From NCBI RefSeq assembly GCF_016862955.1, contig NZ_BONY01000012.1:123187-187186 (forward strand): DNA of 64,000 nt. The letters run 5' to 3'. Numbering within the stretch: position 1 is the first letter of the stretch; every line of letters starts with the position of its first letter. Both the position numbers and the translations under genes were made by a program. Of the stretch, positions 54,110 through 63,442 are shown piece after piece. A model generated the notes under the pieces. That model saw only the letters and a list, made by a program, of their open reading frames with translations. It searched no databases and was not told the DNA's origin. Origin of the DNA: Rhizocola hellebori (GTDB taxonomy: Bacteria; Actinomycetota; Actinomycetes; Mycobacteriales; Micromonosporaceae).

Positions 54110-55746
54110 TCTTTGCGGGCCTCATCCAGTGGGGTAAGCAGAATCGTCTGGTCATGCAGCAGCTCGGTGGCGTGATAGCCGTTGATGACCGGTGCTGGCG
54201 CCGGGGCCGGCTCGGGCTCGGGTTCGGTCGCCATCCCGGCCTGCAGCTTGGGCAGCATCACCGCGCCCAGCAGCGGCGTGCCGACCCGGCGCAGCTGCTC
54301 GGCCGCGTCGATCAGCTCGGGACGCAACGCGCGCCTGAACTCCACCGCCACGATCGCGGCGTCGGCGAGGCTGGCGAGGCTTTGCGCATCCGCGCCGGTG
54401 GCCGTCGACGGGGCCTCGATGACCAGGTAACCGGCATTGGCCCGCAGCTTGCTCACCATGTCCCGCAACGCTTGCGACTGAAGCAGGCCCGCCGCGCTGC
54501 CGGTGCCGCCCGCGGTGATCACCCGCAGCGTCGGGTTGCGAGCGGCGCGCTGAGTCGCCTCGCCCAGGTTGGCCCTTCCGGCGAGCACATCGGACAGGCC
54601 AGGCGTGGGCGCGACCCCGAGCAGCTTGGCCATGGGCGTGCGGTCCTGCATGGAATCGGCGGCGTTCGCGCCCAGCAGCACCACGTCGGTACCGGTCCGG
54701 GCCAGCGCGGCGGCCAGGTTGGCCGCGGCTATGGTGGCCGCCGCCCCGCGGCTCGCGCCGGTGACCACGACCACCTGCTCGCCGGGGGCCAGCGCGGCCA
54801 CCACCTCGTTGCGCAGCCGGTTGAAGGCGCGCCCGCCCGGACTGAACGGGCCGAACACATCATCGACCGGGGTGGTTTTTCCGGGTACGACGCCCAGCAC
54901 CGCGACGCCGCAGCGCGTCACGTCGGCCTGACCTCTCACCCGCCGATCGAGCCGTTCCCGAAGGGCGCTCACGCCCACCCCCACCAACAGCCCGAGCAGC
55001 GCACCCGCGGCGATGTTGACCGGGGTGTTGGGCTTGATGGGCCGGCCCGGAAGCCGCGCGTCGCGAATGACCAGACCGCCGCTGACCGTCTCGGTGCTCA
55101 GCTGGTTGATTTTGTTGGTCAGCTGGTTGATCTGCCCGACGGTTGTCTCGCGCTGGCTGTCGAGCGTGGCGTAGAAGGAGGATCCGGCGCGCGCTGTCGC
55201 CAGTTGCGAGTTGATTTTCGCCAGCTCGGTGGTCAGATCGTTCAGCTTGTTCTTGAGCGAGCCGGATTGGGCGGTGAGGCCCGCCTTCGCGTTGTCCTCC
55301 CGGTTGCCGAGGTAGGCCAGCGCGAAAGCCCGTGCGCCCGCCTGCGCCGCGTAGGGCCGGGAGGCACTGAACTTGATCTGTAACACGGACGTGTTGGCGG
55401 GCACCTCCACCGACACGGCGGCGGCAAGGCTCTCGAAGTCGGTGCGCTGCAAGGTTTGCGCGGCGCGTTCCAGCACCGCGGTGGAGCGGACAAGCTGCGC
55501 TTCGGTGTCCAGATTGATCTCGTCGCGGGTGCGGCCGCCGGCCACGTTGGCATCCTGACCGGCCGGGCGGACCAGTACCGACGCGACGGAGACAAACTCA
55601 CGAGGCAGCCGCCGGTTGTAGTCGGCGCCGACGGCGAGCCCCGCGATGAGGGCGAGCGCCACGATCCACCAGTGACGCCGCGCCATGGCCAGGTAGTCGT
55701 TCAGGTCGTACGACGTCGCGTCCACGCCGAAGTCAACGGCCCTCAC
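54106..55746 (-). CDS. Wzz-like chain-length protein with a degenerate BY-kinase/ATPase domain
   Basis: This protein of about 546 aa starts near GTG 55746 (the GTG at 55725 is possible). Two membrane helices (about 26-41 and 243-261) flank a coiled-coil periplasmic part, as in Wzz. The cytoplasmic domain has the BY-kinase fold but lost its key residues. The Walker A position reads GASRGAAATIAAANLA (no GKS/T), the A' motif LLGANAADS lacks the Asp residues, and Walker B is LVIEAPS (Glu for Asp). It is probably a structural chain-length regulator without ATPase activity. Confidence 0.82.
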   Translation of the reverse strand: MRAVDFGVDATSYDLNDYLAMARRHWWIVALALIAGLAVGADYNRRLPREFVSVASVLVRPAGQDANVAGGRTRDEINLDTEAQLVRSTAVLERAAQTLQRTDFESLAAAVSVEVPANTSVLQIKFSASRPYAAQAGARAFALAYLGNREDNAKAGLTAQSGSLKNKLNDLTTELAKINSQLATARAGSSFYATLDSQRETTVGQINQLTNKINQLSTETVSGGLVIRDARLPGRPIKPNTPVNIAAGALLGLLVGVGVSALRERLDRRVRGQADVTRCGVAVLGVVPGKTTPVDDVFGPFSPGGRAFNRLRNEVVAALAPGEQVVVVTGASRGAAATIAAANLAAALARTGTDVVLLGANAADSMQDRTPMAKLLGVAPTPGLSDVLAGRANLGEATQRAARNPTLRVITAGGTGSAAGLLQSQALRDMVSKLRANAGYLVIEAPSTATGADAQSLASLADAAIVAVEFRRALRPELIDAAEQLRRVGTPLLGAVMLPKLQAGMATEPEPEPAPAPAPVINGYHATELLHDQTILLTPLDEARKE

Positions 55747-55844
55747 CGGTGCTACGTAACTCGGGTGGTACGGGAAAAGATCCTGTTCGGGTATTATCGT
55801 CCGAAATCGGCACATTTGAGGTTTCGCCCAGGAGGCGTGTGCAT

Positions 55845-57953
55845 ATGGCGGGGGCTCGCAGGGCAGCGAAGAAACGCGTTTACACCAGCTTTGCAGTCTC
55901 CACTGCCGCCGTGGCGGGCGCGGTCCTGATCGGCCTGGTCGGCGGCAAGGTGAGCGGGTTGCCCGAGCGCGTCGCCACCTCCGGCGACACGTTTGCCCTC
56001 ACCGCGGCACCGGATGAATCCACCGGGGACGAGAACTATCTGGCCGCGGGTGGCCAGAATGGCGGCGCCGCCATAACATTCGTCAAGTTCAATGTGAAAC
56101 TGCCCGAGGACCGGCTCCCGCGTCGCGCGTGGCTGTGGCTGGGCGTGAAGAAGAGCCCGTTACCCGATCTGGTGGAGCTTTCCCAGGTACCAGACACACG
56201 CTGGACCGAGTCGACGCTCACCGCCACCAACGCCCCACGGCTGGGAAAGGTGGTCGCGTCGGTCTTTCCCAAGCCCAACGCCCCGGCGATCGCCTTCGAC
56301 GTCACCAAGGCGCTGCGCGGCTCGGGCACCGTCGCCTTCGCGGTCACCGCACCCACCAGTGCCCAGCTGGCGCAATTCGTTGCCAGCGAATCACTTTCGA
56401 CCTTCGCCGGCCCACCGACCATCACCTTCGAGTGGTCCACCGGGCCGATCTTCCGCGACCCGCCGGTCACCCCGCCCGCCTTCGCGACCAGCCCGCTGAT
56501 TCCCGAACTTCCCCCATTGGTGTCGCCGTGGCCAGACGCGCCGCCCGCGGTCTTCGCGACCGCCTCCACCTCGAACCCCCCGCCCGCCCTCACCGTTCCC
56601 AACCTCACCCCACCGACACTGCCCACCTTCGAATACGTGCCGCCCCCGCCACCCACCATCGATCTGGTGCCACCGACACTCCCCACCAACGAGCCGGTGC
56701 TTCCCGAGCCGCCCGCCCTGCCGGTCATTCCCGCCCTGCCCGCCCCGCCCGTCGTTCCCGAGCCGTCCGCCCCGCCCCTCGTGGACCCGTCTCCGCCCGG
56801 CGCACCCGTCGTGGAGCCGTCCCCGCCCGTCGTGGAGCCGTCCCTGCCCGTCGTAGAGCCGTCCCTGCCGGTGGTAGAGCCGTCGCCGTCTGTGCCGGCT
56901 CCGCCGGTGGTGGTGGAGCCCACCCAACCCACCCAGCCGGTGGAATGCGTGGCGGGCGAGCGGCTGGTGCCGAGCTGCGGCGCGCTTTGGGGCGTGGCGC
57001 CCGGGGCGCACACCTCGCAGGACCGCACGCAGGCCCTTGCCGACTTCGAGGAACGCGCCGGCAAACCCCAAATGATCTATCACGCCTACCATCGCGGGCG
57101 GGAACTCTTTCCCACCGCGGCCGAGGTAGCCATCGCCCGCGACGCGGCCAACCCGCGAATCCTGTTCCTCAACTGGAAACCGACCGGTGCCACCTGGGGC
57201 CAGATCGCGGCCGGGGACCCGGCCACCGACGCCTATCTCGACCAGCTCGCCGCTCATATCAAGGCGAACCTCTCCGAGCAGTTCTTCTTCACGATGCACC
57301 ACGAGCCGGAAAACGATGTCGTGGACCGGGCCGGCAGCGGGATGACCGCGAAGGACTATTCGTCCGCCTTCCGGCACGTGATCCAACGCTTGCGCGCCAA
57401 CGGGGTTGCCAACCTCGTGTCCACGATGTGCTACATGGCTTACATCCCGTGGAATGTGCAGCCATGGTTCGGCGACCTCTATCCCGGCGACGATGTCGTC
57501 GACTGGGTGTCGTGGGACATCTACGCCTACAGCGAGCCCGGGCACGGCTTCGGCGACTTCGCCGAGATGATGAACCGCAGGGCGAGCAACGAGCCCGCCT
57601 GGCCCGGCTTCTACAACTGGGCGGCGCGCACCTTCCCCGACAAGCCGCTCATGGTCGCGGAGTGGGGCGTCTGGTACTCGGCGAAGAACCCCCGTCATCA
57701 CGCCGACTTCTTCGACTCGGCCCGCCTGCAGCTCGAACTGTTCCCGCGGGTCAAGGCCTACGTCTATTTCGAAACGCCAAATGCCGAAGGCCGCGACTCG
57801 CGAGTGCAGAACACCACCGCCGGACTTCGCTCCTTCCAGCAGTTCAGCAACCATCCGGCCTTCGCCGTGAAGCTGCCTAGGGCGCAGGTGAACGGCCGCG
57901 AAGTGTCCCCGTGGAGAGCACTTCCCACTCCGATGCCATCCAGCCTGCCCTAG
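55845..57953 (+). CDS. Secreted or anchored protein: DNRLRE-like domain, proline-rich linker, GH26-like hydrolase
   Basis: This 702-aa protein starts at ATG 55845, with GGAGG at 55831-55835. An N-terminal hydrophobic helix (about 16-34) follows a basic start. Residues about 40-198 form a DNRLRE/CBM96-like beta domain. About 200-365 is a Pro-rich linker with four PVVEPSL-like units. Residues 380-680 are a GH26-like barrel with acid/base Glu in MHHEPEN (about 487) and nucleophile in VAEWGVW (about 606). It diverges from the Wzz gene and probably cuts or binds the surface polysaccharide. Confidence 0.83.
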   Translation: MAGARRAAKKRVYTSFAVSTAAVAGAVLIGLVGGKVSGLPERVATSGDTFALTAAPDESTGDENYLAAGGQNGGAAITFVKFNVKLPEDRLPRRAWLWLGVKKSPLPDLVELSQVPDTRWTESTLTATNAPRLGKVVASVFPKPNAPAIAFDVTKALRGSGTVAFAVTAPTSAQLAQFVASESLSTFAGPPTITFEWSTGPIFRDPPVTPPAFATSPLIPELPPLVSPWPDAPPAVFATASTSNPPPALTVPNLTPPTLPTFEYVPPPPPTIDLVPPTLPTNEPVLPEPPALPVIPALPAPPVVPEPSAPPLVDPSPPGAPVVEPSPPVVEPSLPVVEPSLPVVEPSPSVPAPPVVVEPTQPTQPVECVAGERLVPSCGALWGVAPGAHTSQDRTQALADFEERAGKPQMIYHAYHRGRELFPTAAEVAIARDAANPRILFLNWKPTGATWGQIAAGDPATDAYLDQLAAHIKANLSEQFFFTMHHEPENDVVDRAGSGMTAKDYSSAFRHVIQRLRANGVANLVSTMCYMAYIPWNVQPWFGDLYPGDDVVDWVSWDIYAYSEPGHGFGDFAEMMNRRASNEPAWPGFYNWAARTFPDKPLMVAEWGVWYSAKNPRHHADFFDSARLQLELFPRVKAYVYFETPNAEGRDSRVQNTTAGLRSFQQFSNHPAFAVKLPRAQVNGREVSPWRALPTPMPSSLP
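56805..56888 (+). repeat. 21-bp coding tandem repeat (four units)
   Basis: Four imperfect 21-bp units (56805-56825, 56826-56846, 56847-56867, 56868-56888) encode PVVEPSP/L in the linker of the GH26-like protein. Confidence 0.9.
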
Positions 57954-58014
57954 ACGGCGATAACACGCGACGCGCCGTCAATTGGTTGCGCATTCGGAGT
58001 AGGAAATTTTCGGC

Positions 58015-59553
58015 TCAGCCGCGCGCGTTGATCCAGCCCTGGTCAGCGAGGTACGTGAGCACCTCGGTCACCGCCGCGGCGACCGAGGACTGGGAGGTGT
58101 CCAGGCGCAGCTGCGCGTCGGTCGGCTCCTCGTAGGGGTCGTCGATGCCGGTCATCCCGGTCAGGGTGCCCGCGCGTGCCCGCGCGTAGAGGCCTTTGCG
58201 GTCGCGCTGCTCGCAGACCTCGAGCGGGGTGGCCATGTGGACAAGGACGAAGTCGGCGCCCGCCGCGGTGACCATCTGCCTCGCGCTGGCGCGGGCCTGG
58301 GCGTAAGGCGCGATCGGGCAGCAGACCGCGAGGCCGCCATGCCGGGCCACCTCCGCGGCGACCCAGCCGATGCGCCGGATGTTGCGATCGCGATCTTCTC
58401 GGGAGAAGGTGAGGCCGGCGCTCAGCTCCCGCCGCACCACATCGCCGTCGAGCAGGGTGATGGTTCGCTCGCCCGTCTCCAGCAGCGCGTCGGCCACGCC
58501 GCGGGCGACCGTGGACTTGCCGGAGCCGGACAGGCCGGTGAAGAACAGCACCAGACCGCGGTGACGCCGGGGCGGCCGAGCGCGGGCAAGCTCGCGGGCG
58601 ACCGCGGGCGGAGTGTGCCACTCGGGCAGGGCCAGCCCGTCATCGAGCAGGTCGGCGATCTCTTTGCTCTTGAGTGGACGGCGTTCGAACCGTTCCGGCA
58701 CATCGTCGCGGTCGCGCCACTGCCCATCGCGCGCGTCGTAGGAAAGCTCCCGCGGCACCAGAACCCGCAGGCCCGCGCCGGCGAGGCTGCCCGCGGTCGA
58801 CAGCAGATGGGTCACCCCGAAAGCGGCCGCCACCTTGGCCCGCAGCAGGGCGTCGAGCAGCTCGTTGCCCCGATCGGCGAGCGGCACCGCGACGATGATC
58901 GCCTCCGCGGCACGCTCGGACGGGGTCAGCCGATCGCGCGCGGCCAGCACGCAGCGCACCAGCGCCTCGGGGGTCAGGCCGTCGGGGGTGGGGGTGGACA
59001 CCGGTACCAGAATCAAAATCTGCGCGGCAAGCTGACGAGCGGCGTGCACGATCTGGGCCAGCTGCGGCCGGTGCAGCGGGCGGTCGGCGAACACCCCCAG
59101 CACGCGCGTCTCGGTGAGCTGATCGCGCACCGCTTCCGTGCTCAGCCGCAGCCGGGCGAACGGGGCGTGGCCGCCGTCGCCGTAGCGGTGCACCGGGCCC
59201 GCCACCGCCTGCCAGCCGGGTTTGGTGTCCCAAGACTCGACGATGTCGAGCCACGCGATGGGGGCACCCTCGGGATCGGTCAGCACGAGCAGCGAAGGCT
59301 CGCTCAGGTCGAGCCCATCGAGCATCGCCGACGGCACCTCCAGCGTCACCGCCGTCGGCCAGGCACGGCCGTCGGCCAGCTTGGCCGTGCGCTGAACGCT
59401 GAGCAGGTCGGCCGAGCCGAGGAAGCCGGTCAGCGGCGCATAGGCGCCGGCGAGCAACAGCTCCAAGTCAGACAGCTCGGTCGGATTCGGCGTCCACGTC
59501 GGAGCACCCCGCAGCGACTCGTCGCTGATGACCCGGTCTGCCCGATCGTTCAT
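58015..59553 (-). CDS. APS kinase fused to a degenerate ATP-sulfurylase domain
   Basis: In this 512-aa protein the C-terminal APS kinase (about 330-512) is intact: Walker A GLSGSGKST at 340-348, DGDVVRREL, FSREDRDRNIRRI and GLYARARAGTLTGMTGIDDPYE. It converts APS to PAPS, the sulfate donor. The N-terminal ~310 residues have the overall sulfurylase layout. However, the ATP-binding RNPxHxxH motif is replaced by FADRPLHRPQ, and the later GRDHAG-like motif by STAGSLAGAG, so sulfurylase activity is doubtful. It is next to the polysaccharide operon that contains two sulfotransferases. Confidence 0.9.
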   Translation of the reverse strand: MNDRADRVISDESLRGAPTWTPNPTELSDLELLLAGAYAPLTGFLGSADLLSVQRTAKLADGRAWPTAVTLEVPSAMLDGLDLSEPSLLVLTDPEGAPIAWLDIVESWDTKPGWQAVAGPVHRYGDGGHAPFARLRLSTEAVRDQLTETRVLGVFADRPLHRPQLAQIVHAARQLAAQILILVPVSTPTPDGLTPEALVRCVLAARDRLTPSERAAEAIIVAVPLADRGNELLDALLRAKVAAAFGVTHLLSTAGSLAGAGLRVLVPRELSYDARDGQWRDRDDVPERFERRPLKSKEIADLLDDGLALPEWHTPPAVARELARARPPRRHRGLVLFFTGLSGSGKSTVARGVADALLETGERTITLLDGDVVRRELSAGLTFSREDRDRNIRRIGWVAAEVARHGGLAVCCPIAPYAQARASARQMVTAAGADFVLVHMATPLEVCEQRDRKGLYARARAGTLTGMTGIDDPYEEPTDAQLRLDTSQSSVAAAVTEVLTYLADQGWINARG

Positions 59554-59732
59554 TTTTTCTCCTCGGGGGGTGGTCCCCGCTTCGACCCAACGCTGAGCTG
59601 TCGCTTCGCAAAGCCTACCCAGAGAGAACGCAGTGGCAAGATTCGTGGGTCCTCCTCACGTGATCACCCAGGTGAACGCGATAAGCTGCGGCCGGACAGC
59701 GACGTCCTGACGATTCAGGGAAAGGACGCGCC

Positions 59733-62492
59733 GTGGCTGTGGACGATGCTCTTCGCGCCGATATCCGACGCCTTGGCAATCTGCTGGGACAGACGCTGGC
59801 CCGGCAGGAAGGCCGTGGCCTGCTCGACCTTGTAGAGGAAGTAAGGGCCCTGGTTCGGGTCGACGCCGATGGTGCGGCCGCCAAGCTGAGTTCGGTCGAT
59901 GTGTCGACCGCTACCCTGCTCGCGCGGGCCTTCTCGACCTACTTCCACCTCGCCAACATCACCGAACAGGTGCACCGCGCCCGGGATCTGCGCCGTCGCC
60001 GCGCCGAGCAGGGTGGCTGGCTCGATGGCGCGGCCCAGCGCATCGCCGCTCGCGGCGTCGGCGCGAAGGAAGTCGCGGCGGCGGTGCGGCGGCTGGCGAT
60101 CCGTCCCGTGTTCACCGCCCACCCGACCGAGGCGGCGCGCCGGTCGATCCTCACCAAACTGCGCAGCATCGCCGATGAGCTCGACGCGGAACACGCCTCG
60201 CTCACCCTCTACGGCGAGCAGACGCGCGCCGACAACCGGCTCGCCGAGCTGCTCGACCTGCTGTGGCAGACCGATGAGCTGCGGCTGGACCGGCCAGACC
60301 CGACCGATGAGGCCCGCAACGCCGTCTACTACCTGCGCGATCTTTACGACGATGCCGCGCCCAGAGTGCTCAACGATCTCGCCGAGACGCTCAAACGCCT
60401 CGGTGTGGAGACTGCTCCTTCTGCCCGGCCGCTTTCTTTTGGTACCTGGATAGGCGGCGACCGAGACGGCAACCCCTACGTCACGCCCGCGGTTACCCGT
60501 GACGTCCTGCTCCTGCAACACGAACATGGCATCCGCGCGGTCGAGGCCGCGATGGACGATCTGATCAACGAGGTGTCGGTCTCCCGCCGCCTGCGCGGAG
60601 TCTCGCTGGACCTGTCGGCGAGCCTTGCCAAAGATCTCGACGCGCTGCCGGAGATCTCGCCGCGGTTCCGCCGGACCAACGCCGAGGAGCCCTACCGCCT
60701 CAAAGCCCGCTGCGTCAAGGCGAAGCTGGCCAACACCCGATCCCGGCTGGCCAGCGGGACCCCGCACGAGCCGGGCCGCGACTACCTCGGGACCAAGGAA
60801 CTCATCGACGACCTGGAGCTGATGCGCGCCTCACTGGCCCGCAACGCCGGTCAGCTGACCGCGGTGGGCCGCCTGGCCACCACCATCCGAGCCGTGAGCG
60901 CCTTCGGTTTGCATCTGGCCACATTGGACGTTCGGGAACACGCTGACGCGCACCACGCCGTCCTCGCCCAGCTCTACACCCGGGTCGGCGAAGTCCCCGA
61001 CTACGCCTCGCTGGACCGGCCGGCCCGCACCGCGCTGCTGGCCACCGAACTGGCCGGACGCCGTCCACTGTCCAGTGTGAACACCCCGCTGACCGACGCG
61101 AACCGCAAGACCTACCACGTTTTCACCACCATCCGCGAAGCACAGGCCCGCTTCGGCCCGGATGTCATCGAGTCCTACATCATCTCGATGACCCGCGGCA
61201 TCGACGACGTCCTCGCCGCGGTCGTGCTCGCCCGCGAAGCCGGCCTCGTCGACCCGCACGCCGCGCGCGCCGAAATCGGCTTCGTCCCGCTGCTGGAAAC
61301 CGTCGCCGAGCTGGACGCGGGCGGCACCATCCTGGACGACCTGCTCAACCTGCCCGCCTACCGCGAGATTGTGCGAGCCCGCGGCGACGTGCAAGAGGTG
61401 ATGCTCGGCTATTCCGACTCCAACAAGGAAGCCGGCATCACCACGAGCCAATGGGCCATCCACCGCGCTCAGCGTGCGCTGCGCGACGTCGCCGCGCGCC
61501 ACGGCGTGCAGCTGCGCCTGTTCCACGGCCGCGGTGGCACCGTCGGCCGCGGCGGAGGCCCCACCCACGAGGCGATCCTGGCCCAGCCCTACGGCACCCT
61601 CGACGGCGCCATCAAGGTGACCGAGCAGGGTGAGGTCATCTCCGACAAGTACACGCTGCCCGCCCTGGCCCGCGAAAACCTCGAGCTCACGGTCGCCGCC
61701 GTGCTTCAGGCCACCCTCCTGCACACCGCTCCCCGCCAGCCCGCCGAAGCGCTCGCCGAATGGGACTCCGGCATGAGCGCGATATCCGAGGCTGCCTACG
61801 GCGCCTACCGCAACTTGGTCGAGAACCCGCAACTGCCCGAATACTTCTGGGCGTGCACCCCGACCGAATTGTTGGGCGCGTTGAACATTGGCTCCCGACC
61901 GGCCAAGCGTCCCGACTCCGGCGCGGGCCTGGGCGGCTTGCGCGCCATCCCCTGGGTGTTCGGCTGGACCCAGTCCCGCCAGATCGTGCCCGGCTGGTTC
62001 GGCGTCGGGACCGGCCTGCGCGCCCTGCGCGAGTCCGGGCGCGCCGACCTGGTGCAGAACATGTACAAGGAGTGGCACTTCTTCCGGACGTTTGTGTCCA
62101 ATGTGGAGATGATGCTGGCCAAGACCGATCTCACCATCGCTCGCGGATATGTGCAGAACCTCGTCCCCGCCCCGCTACGCCCGATCTTCAACACCATCGA
62201 GGCGGAATACGAGACTACGGTGACCGAGATTCTCAAGGTGACCGGCGAGGCAGCCCCGCTCGACGCGAACCCGGTTCTCCAGCGCACCCTGGCCGTCCGC
62301 GACACCTACCTGGAACCGCTGCACCACCTGCAGGTCGCCCTGCTGCGCCAGTACCGCGACGCCGGCCTCGCCGGCCGCTCCTTCGCCACCGCGCCCGGCT
62401 CACGCCGCGGCGCCACCACCGATCCCACCCTGGAACGTGCCCTGTTGACCACGGTCAATGGCATCGCCGCCGGAATGCGCAACACTGGATAG
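59733..62492 (+). CDS. ppc: Phosphoenolpyruvate carboxylase
   Basis: This 919-aa enzyme replenishes oxaloacetate from PEP and bicarbonate. The GTG at 59733 follows AAAGGA. The catalytic H130 is in [41 protein letters not shown] and the C-terminal AAGMRNTG (allosteric/active-site tail) are all present. It is full length. The DUF2784 gene starts on the next base after its stop. Confidence 0.98.
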   Translation: MAVDDALRADIRRLGNLLGQTLARQEGRGLLDLVEEVRALVRVDADGAAAKLSSVDVSTATLLARAFSTYFHLANITEQVHRARDLRRRRAEQGGWLDGAAQRIAARGVGAKEVAAAVRRLAIRPVFTAHPTEAARRSILTKLRSIADELDAEHASLTLYGEQTRADNRLAELLDLLWQTDELRLDRPDPTDEARNAVYYLRDLYDDAAPRVLNDLAETLKRLGVETAPSARPLSFGTWIGGDRDGNPYVTPAVTRDVLLLQHEHGIRAVEAAMDDLINEVSVSRRLRGVSLDLSASLAKDLDALPEISPRFRRTNAEEPYRLKARCVKAKLANTRSRLASGTPHEPGRDYLGTKELIDDLELMRASLARNAGQLTAVGRLATTIRAVSAFGLHLATLDVREHADAHHAVLAQLYTRVGEVPDYASLDRPARTALLATELAGRRPLSSVNTPLTDANRKTYHVFTTIREAQARFGPDVIESYIISMTRGIDDVLAAVVLAREAGLVDPHAARAEIGFVPLLETVAELDAGGTILDDLLNLPAYREIVRARGDVQEVMLGYSDSNKEAGITTSQWAIHRAQRALRDVAARHGVQLRLFHGRGGTVGRGGGPTHEAILAQPYGTLDGAIKVTEQGEVISDKYTLPALARENLELTVAAVLQATLLHTAPRQPAEALAEWDSGMSAISEAAYGAYRNLVENPQLPEYFWACTPTELLGALNIGSRPAKRPDSGAGLGGLRAIPWVFGWTQSRQIVPGWFGVGTGLRALRESGRADLVQNMYKEWHFFRTFVSNVEMMLAKTDLTIARGYVQNLVPAPLRPIFNTIEAEYETTVTEILKVTGEAAPLDANPVLQRTLAVRDTYLEPLHHLQVALLRQYRDAGLAGRSFATAPGSRRGATTDPTLERALLTTVNGIAAGMRNTG

Positions 62493-62876
62493 GTGCTCTA
62501 CCAGATTCTTGCCAACGCGACGATGATCTTTCACTTCGCGTTCCTGGTTTACGTGGTGATCGGCGGATACCTAGCCTGGCGCTGGCACCGCACCATCTGG
62601 CTCCACCTCGCCCTGGCCGGCTGGGGCTTCTCCACCATCGTCTTCGGCTTCCACTGCCCGCTGACCTACGTCGAGGACTGGGCGCGCAAACACGCCGGGG
62701 AACAGGGCCTCAGCACAGGATTCATCGACACCTATCTGGAAGGCGTCATCTATCCCCAAAGCATGGCCGGGGCGGTCCAAGCCCTAGGCGCCATAATCGT
62801 CGCGGTCTCCTGGGCAGGCGCCTTCCTCCTCTGGCGCCGCCGCCGCGCCGCCACCCCCTCACCCGCGTCCCCCTAG
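62493..62876 (+). CDS. DUF2784 membrane protein
   Basis: This 127-aa protein has three or four hydrophobic helices. The family-typical start MLYQILANATMIFHFAFLVYVVIGG and FHCPLTYVEDWARKHAG are present. GTG 62493 is directly adjacent to the ppc stop, so it is co-transcribed. Function of the family unknown. Confidence 0.88.
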   Translation: MLYQILANATMIFHFAFLVYVVIGGYLAWRWHRTIWLHLALAGWGFSTIVFGFHCPLTYVEDWARKHAGEQGLSTGFIDTYLEGVIYPQSMAGAVQALGAIIVAVSWAGAFLLWRRRRAATPSPASP

Positions 62877-62896
62877 CCACCGATCGGGAGCCCATA

Positions 62897-63214
62897 ATGG
62901 AAGACATGTGGATCACCCTCGCTTCATACGAGAACATCAAGGGGAGCCCCCGCCCGATGGCGGCCGTCCGCGCCTGACTGCGCGACCGCGGCATCGATTG
63001 GATGCCCTTTGGGCCCGAGCACCTGCGAGTTGACCTCACCTGCGGCCCTGATCAACACGGCAAGTGGCACGGCTGGATACGAGTCAGCGTGCCCGAGAAT
63101 GTACTGCGCCCACTCGGCCTACACCCCGACCAGCCGACCGCGAAGATCGTCGGTCCCTCTCCGCCCGCCTGGTGGCATGCCGCTGCCGAACACAGGCACA
63201 GCACGCATCACTGA
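62897..63214 (+). pseudogene. Small gene interrupted by an in-frame TGA
   Basis: A reading frame starts at ATG 62897 (GGGAG upstream) as MEDMWITLASYENIKG. It meets TGA at 62975-62977, then continues in the same frame to 63214 as LRDRGIDWMPFGPEHLRVDL and onward. Read through, it makes one plausible ~105-residue protein. This suggests a nonsense mutation; two small separate peptides or a recoded stop are less likely. No family recognised. Confidence 0.55.
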
Positions 63215-63442
63215 CGGTGCGGGCGCGAGGGTGTTGCGTTTCCGGACACCCCGTTGCCCAGCCGGTAGCTGGCCACGAAGGCTGTCCCGGGTGCGGGCCG
63301 GCGGCCGTGGCCATGGCCGTTCGCACCGTCGGCTTGATGTCGTCTTGCTGCCGCACGGCGAGCGTGTGCCCATGGCCCGGTGGCCGCGCCACCTCGTGGT
63401 GAATGTTTCCTGCCGCCCCGAACCGCTAGGGCGGAAACTAGT
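63215..63442. other. Intergenic region without a supported gene
   Basis: Open frames here are short and in conflicting directions. A weak CCGCCC/GGGCGG hairpin (63413-63418, 63429-63434) could end the minus-strand HNH gene. Nothing else is recognisable. Confidence 0.4.
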
